DNA of 5,838 bases from Paracoccaceae bacterium (GTDB taxonomy: Bacteria; Pseudomonadota; Alphaproteobacteria; Rhodobacterales; Rhodobacteraceae). Location of the stretch: assembly GCA_007128995.1 (NCBI GenBank), contig SKWJ01000064.1, positions 1-5,838 on the forward strand, read 5' to 3'. The notes beneath the pieces were generated by a model. That model was not told the origin of the DNA. It was given only the letters and a program-made list of their open reading frames with translations, and did no database searches. Both the position numbers and the translations under genes were made by a program. Positions 5,637-5,838 of this stretch are shown here, one piece after another (position 1 is the first letter of the stretch; each line of letters starts with the position of its first letter).

Positions 5637-5838
5637 TTATGGGATGATGCTGACCGTCAGCGGAATGCGATAGGTGTCGGGTGCGGCGAAAACCGGCTCG
5701 GGCGGCAATGTCAGATCCCATCTGGAAACCACGCCGAGGAAAATGTCAAATGTCCCGTTCGCCGGGCTGCACAAGCCGGCCGACCCACCTGAAATGGAGA
5801 GCGGCAAATTCGCCGCAGCGCCCGGCAGCGGCAGGGAA
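5637..5838 (-). CDS. Secreted subunit-like protein, C-terminal fragment (5' end outside window)
   Basis: The last 66 codons of a gene running in from the right edge, ending at TAA 5637-5639. The visible part has one Cys (residue 23 of the fragment), then NGTFDIFLGVVSRW, and closes with EPVFAAPDTYRIPLTVSIIP. Aligned from the Cys with a three-residue gap, it matches the end of the 217-aa protein at about half of 40 positions, including D, GV, W, EP, F, APDTY, IP and T. The final 12 residues alternate hydrophobic and polar, as in an edge beta strand. It is therefore a tandem paralogue and the first visible gene of the cluster. Its N terminus and signal peptide cannot be seen. The frame was read by hand and is open to the edge. 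Confidence 0.85.
   Translation of the reverse strand, partial: SLPLPGAAANLPLSISGGSAGLCSPANGTFDIFLGVVSRWDLTLPPEPVFAAPDTYRIPLTVSIIP

Noticed and set aside
5160..5792. 210-aa open frame on the plus strand
   Set aside because: Antisense to the two tandem paralogues, whose shared C-terminal motif proves the minus frame.
1..5838. CRISPR array, IS element ends or long direct repeats
   Set aside because: No regularly spaced repeats, transposase or terminal inverted repeats are visible; the only repeats seen are within protein-coding duplications.

Overview
The window looks like part of a Gram-negative, probably alphaproteobacterial, chromosome. The reasons are moderate-to-high GC, Sec signal peptides on every gene of the main cluster, an outer-membrane secretin, a lipobox lipoprotein, and an integrase tail of a type common in Alphaproteobacteria. 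The taxonomic placement is inference.

Layout. Positions 1-189 (+) hold the last 62 codons of a tyrosine recombinase, including the catalytic Tyr. Positions 190-319 are a non-coding gap between convergent genes with only weak hairpins. From 320 to the right edge everything is on the minus strand. In transcription order the genes are: the tail of a secreted subunit-like protein (5637-5838), a full secreted paralogue of it (4973-5626), a 553-aa secreted protein of four Ig-like domains (3230-4891, TTG start behind a strong GAGGAG ribosome site), a third, more distant secreted beta-rich subunit (2443-3078), a secretin (690-2402), and a small lipoprotein (320-679). Gaps are short (10-81 bases) except for 151 bases at 3079-3229, which hold a terminator-like hairpin with a T tract and a separate dyad.

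Interpretation. The gene set reads as an export or assembly locus for a surface appendage or secreted matrix: several small exported beta-sandwich-like subunits, a large Ig-like periplasmic protein that could be their chaperone, a secretin as the outer-membrane channel, and a lipoprotein placed where a secretin pilotin would be expected. No usher, no ATPase, no inner-membrane platform protein and no type IV prepilin signal is visible, so it does not match a standard chaperone-usher, type II secretion, Tad or type IV pilus operon. A 'chaperone plus secretin' pathway is the most interesting hypothesis here. It rests on gene content and motifs, not on any demonstrated function. The integrase remnant next door and a fall in GC from roughly two thirds at both ends to about 53-57% in the middle suggest a mosaic or horizontally acquired locus at an island edge.
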